In this document: positions 5,186-5,959 of the stretch, one piece after another | Layout of the letters: the number at the start of each line of letters is the position of its first letter | How positions within the stretch are numbered: the stretch's first letter is position 1 | Assembly (NCBI GenBank): GCA_030589175.1 | Contig: JAUUWJ010000049.1 | Location: 1-5,959 of the forward strand | Length of the DNA: 5,959 nt | DNA from: Actinomycetes bacterium | GTDB lineage: Bacteria > Actinomycetota > Aquicultoria > SURF-47 > JAUUWJ01 | Direction: 5' to 3' | Notes under the pieces: generated by a model | Told to the model about the DNA's origin: nothing | The model's input: the letters and a program-made list of their open reading frames with translations, nothing else | Database searches by the model: none | Made by a program: the position numbers and the translations under genes

Positions 5186-5959
5186 ATGAAGGAGGATGTC
5201 ACCGGAAGTATGACTTTGAGTAAAACTCGAACAAAATACGTTTTCGATTTTGAAGAAGGCAAAGCGGACATGAAGTTTGTCTTAGGCGGCAAAGGGGCCA
5301 ATCTGGCCGAGATGACTAGGCTGGGCTTGCCGGTTCCGTCGGGATTTACAATCACGACCAAAGCTTCGGTCGTATATTCTGAAAAAGGTGATTTTCCGGC
5401 CGGCTTAAACAACCAGATAAATGAGCATCTTGAAAGACTTCAATCAAAAATGAAAAAAACTCTGGGAGATTATACCGATCCCCTATTAGTATCCGTTCGT
5501 TCCGGTGCTCCTTTTTCGATGCCGGGAATGATGGACACGGTTTTGGATTTAGGCTTAAATGATGAATCAGTTGATGGCTTAGCAGTTCAAACCAATGATG
5601 AGCGTTTTGCTTATGATTCCTACCGCCGCTTTATCCAGATGTTTGGCAAAGTTGTGTTAGATATTGACGGGCAGATTTTCGAAGATGCAATTACTAAGAA
5701 GAAAGAAGAAAAAGGCGTCAAACTGGATACGGATCTCAAGCCGGCAGCACTTAAAGAATTAGTAGAAGATTTTAATAAAATAGTAAAAGAGCAAACAAAA
5801 GAGGAATTTCCCACCGACCCGCGCATTCAACTTGATTTATCAATAAAAGCAGTCTTTAGGTCTTGGAATAACAAACGGGCAATTGATTACAGAAGGCTTT
5901 ATAAAATTGCTGATGACCTGGGAACGGCCGTAAATGTACAAACTATGGTTTTTGGAAAT
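5186..5959 (+). CDS. ppdK: Pyruvate,phosphate dikinase, N-terminal part, 3' end cut by window
   Basis: PPDK reversibly converts pyruvate, ATP and phosphate to phosphoenolpyruvate, AMP and pyrophosphate in the cytoplasm; many anaerobes use it for pyrophosphate-linked glycolysis or gluconeogenesis. The visible 258 residues belong to the N-terminal ATP-grasp nucleotide-binding domain of a protein normally about 870-890 residues long. Landmarks: YVFDFEEG (18-25), LGGKGANLAEMTRLGLPVPS (33-52) with the likely ATP-binding Lys36, LLVSVRSGAPFSMPGMMDT (100-118) with the conserved Arg105, then ERFAYDSYRRFIQMFG, AVFRSWNNKRAIDYRR, and DDLGTAVNVQTMVFGN at the window edge. The SMPGMMDT motif separates PPDK from PEP synthase. 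The family core begins near residue 17, so the first 16 residues are a short extension; an ATG at 5210 (residue 9) is a less likely start. No PPDK regulatory-protein gene lies between glyS and ppdK. It may be read from the same transcript as glyS, 120 bases upstream. Confidence 0.95.
   Translation, partial: MKEDVTGSMTLSKTRTKYVFDFEEGKADMKFVLGGKGANLAEMTRLGLPVPSGFTITTKASVVYSEKGDFPAGLNNQINEHLERLQSKMKKTLGDYTDPLLVSVRSGAPFSMPGMMDTVLDLGLNDESVDGLAVQTNDERFAYDSYRRFIQMFGKVVLDIDGQIFEDAITKKKEEKGVKLDTDLKPAALKELVEDFNKIVKEQTKEEFPTDPRIQLDLSIKAVFRSWNNKRAIDYRRLYKIADDLGTAVNVQTMVFGN

Noticed and set aside
5210..5212. Internal ATG as ppdK start
   Set aside because: Its nearest Shine-Dalgarno is 14 bases away, whereas the ATG at 5186 has GGAGG five bases upstream.
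5170..5826. Minus-strand open frames at 5170-5412 and 5620-5826, and similar ones opposite the zinc-ribbon gene and glyS
   Set aside because: They lie wholly opposite well-supported conserved genes and encode nothing recognisable; they are antisense shadows.

Overview
The window looks like chromosomal DNA of an uncultivated, probably anaerobic bacterium of moderate to low GC. All recognisable genes are on the plus strand. Three things point to a Firmicutes-like or deep-branching Actinobacteriota/candidate-phylum lineage rather than a proteobacterium: a sigma-H (Spo0H)-type sigma factor, an alpha2beta2 glycyl-tRNA synthetase encoded by separate glyQ and glyS genes, and a pyruvate,phosphate dikinase gene directly downstream. 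A perfect 20-bp GC-rich palindrome (681-700) resembles, from memory, intergenic palindromes common in groundwater candidate-phylum genomes. The phylum cannot be fixed from this window. UGA is clearly a stop codon here, so the UGA=Gly code of Gracilibacteria and Absconditabacteria does not apply.

Layout: (1) 2-454, the C-terminal two thirds of a sigma-H-like sigma factor, cut by the left window edge. (2) 455-992, about 540 bp without a credible gene, containing several inverted repeats, the 20-bp palindrome, a roughly 70-nt imperfect stem-loop and a minus-strand fragment resembling the 3' end of a tRNA. (3) 993-2054, a membrane-anchored zinc-ribbon protein of unknown function whose stop overlaps the glyQ start (ATGA). 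(4) 2051-2818, glyQ, interrupted by an in-frame TAG at 2816-2818; the conserved GlyQ C-terminus continues in the same frame to a TAA at 2924-2926. (5) 2927-5065, glyS, starting on the base after that TAA. (6) A 120-bp gap. (7) 5186-5959, the N-terminal part of ppdK, cut by the right window edge.

The zinc-ribbon gene, glyQ and glyS are packed like one operon: a 4-bp overlap, then a zero-base junction if the full glyQ frame is counted. GlyQ and GlyS form the enzyme that charges tRNA-Gly. PPDK interconverts pyruvate and phosphoenolpyruvate and may be cotranscribed.

The most notable observations are the single in-frame amber codon inside an otherwise intact glyQ, and a degenerate 7-bp tandem repeat (about CGAACAA) that occurs just before the conserved part of glyS and again just upstream of ppdK. 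No wholly new system is evident.
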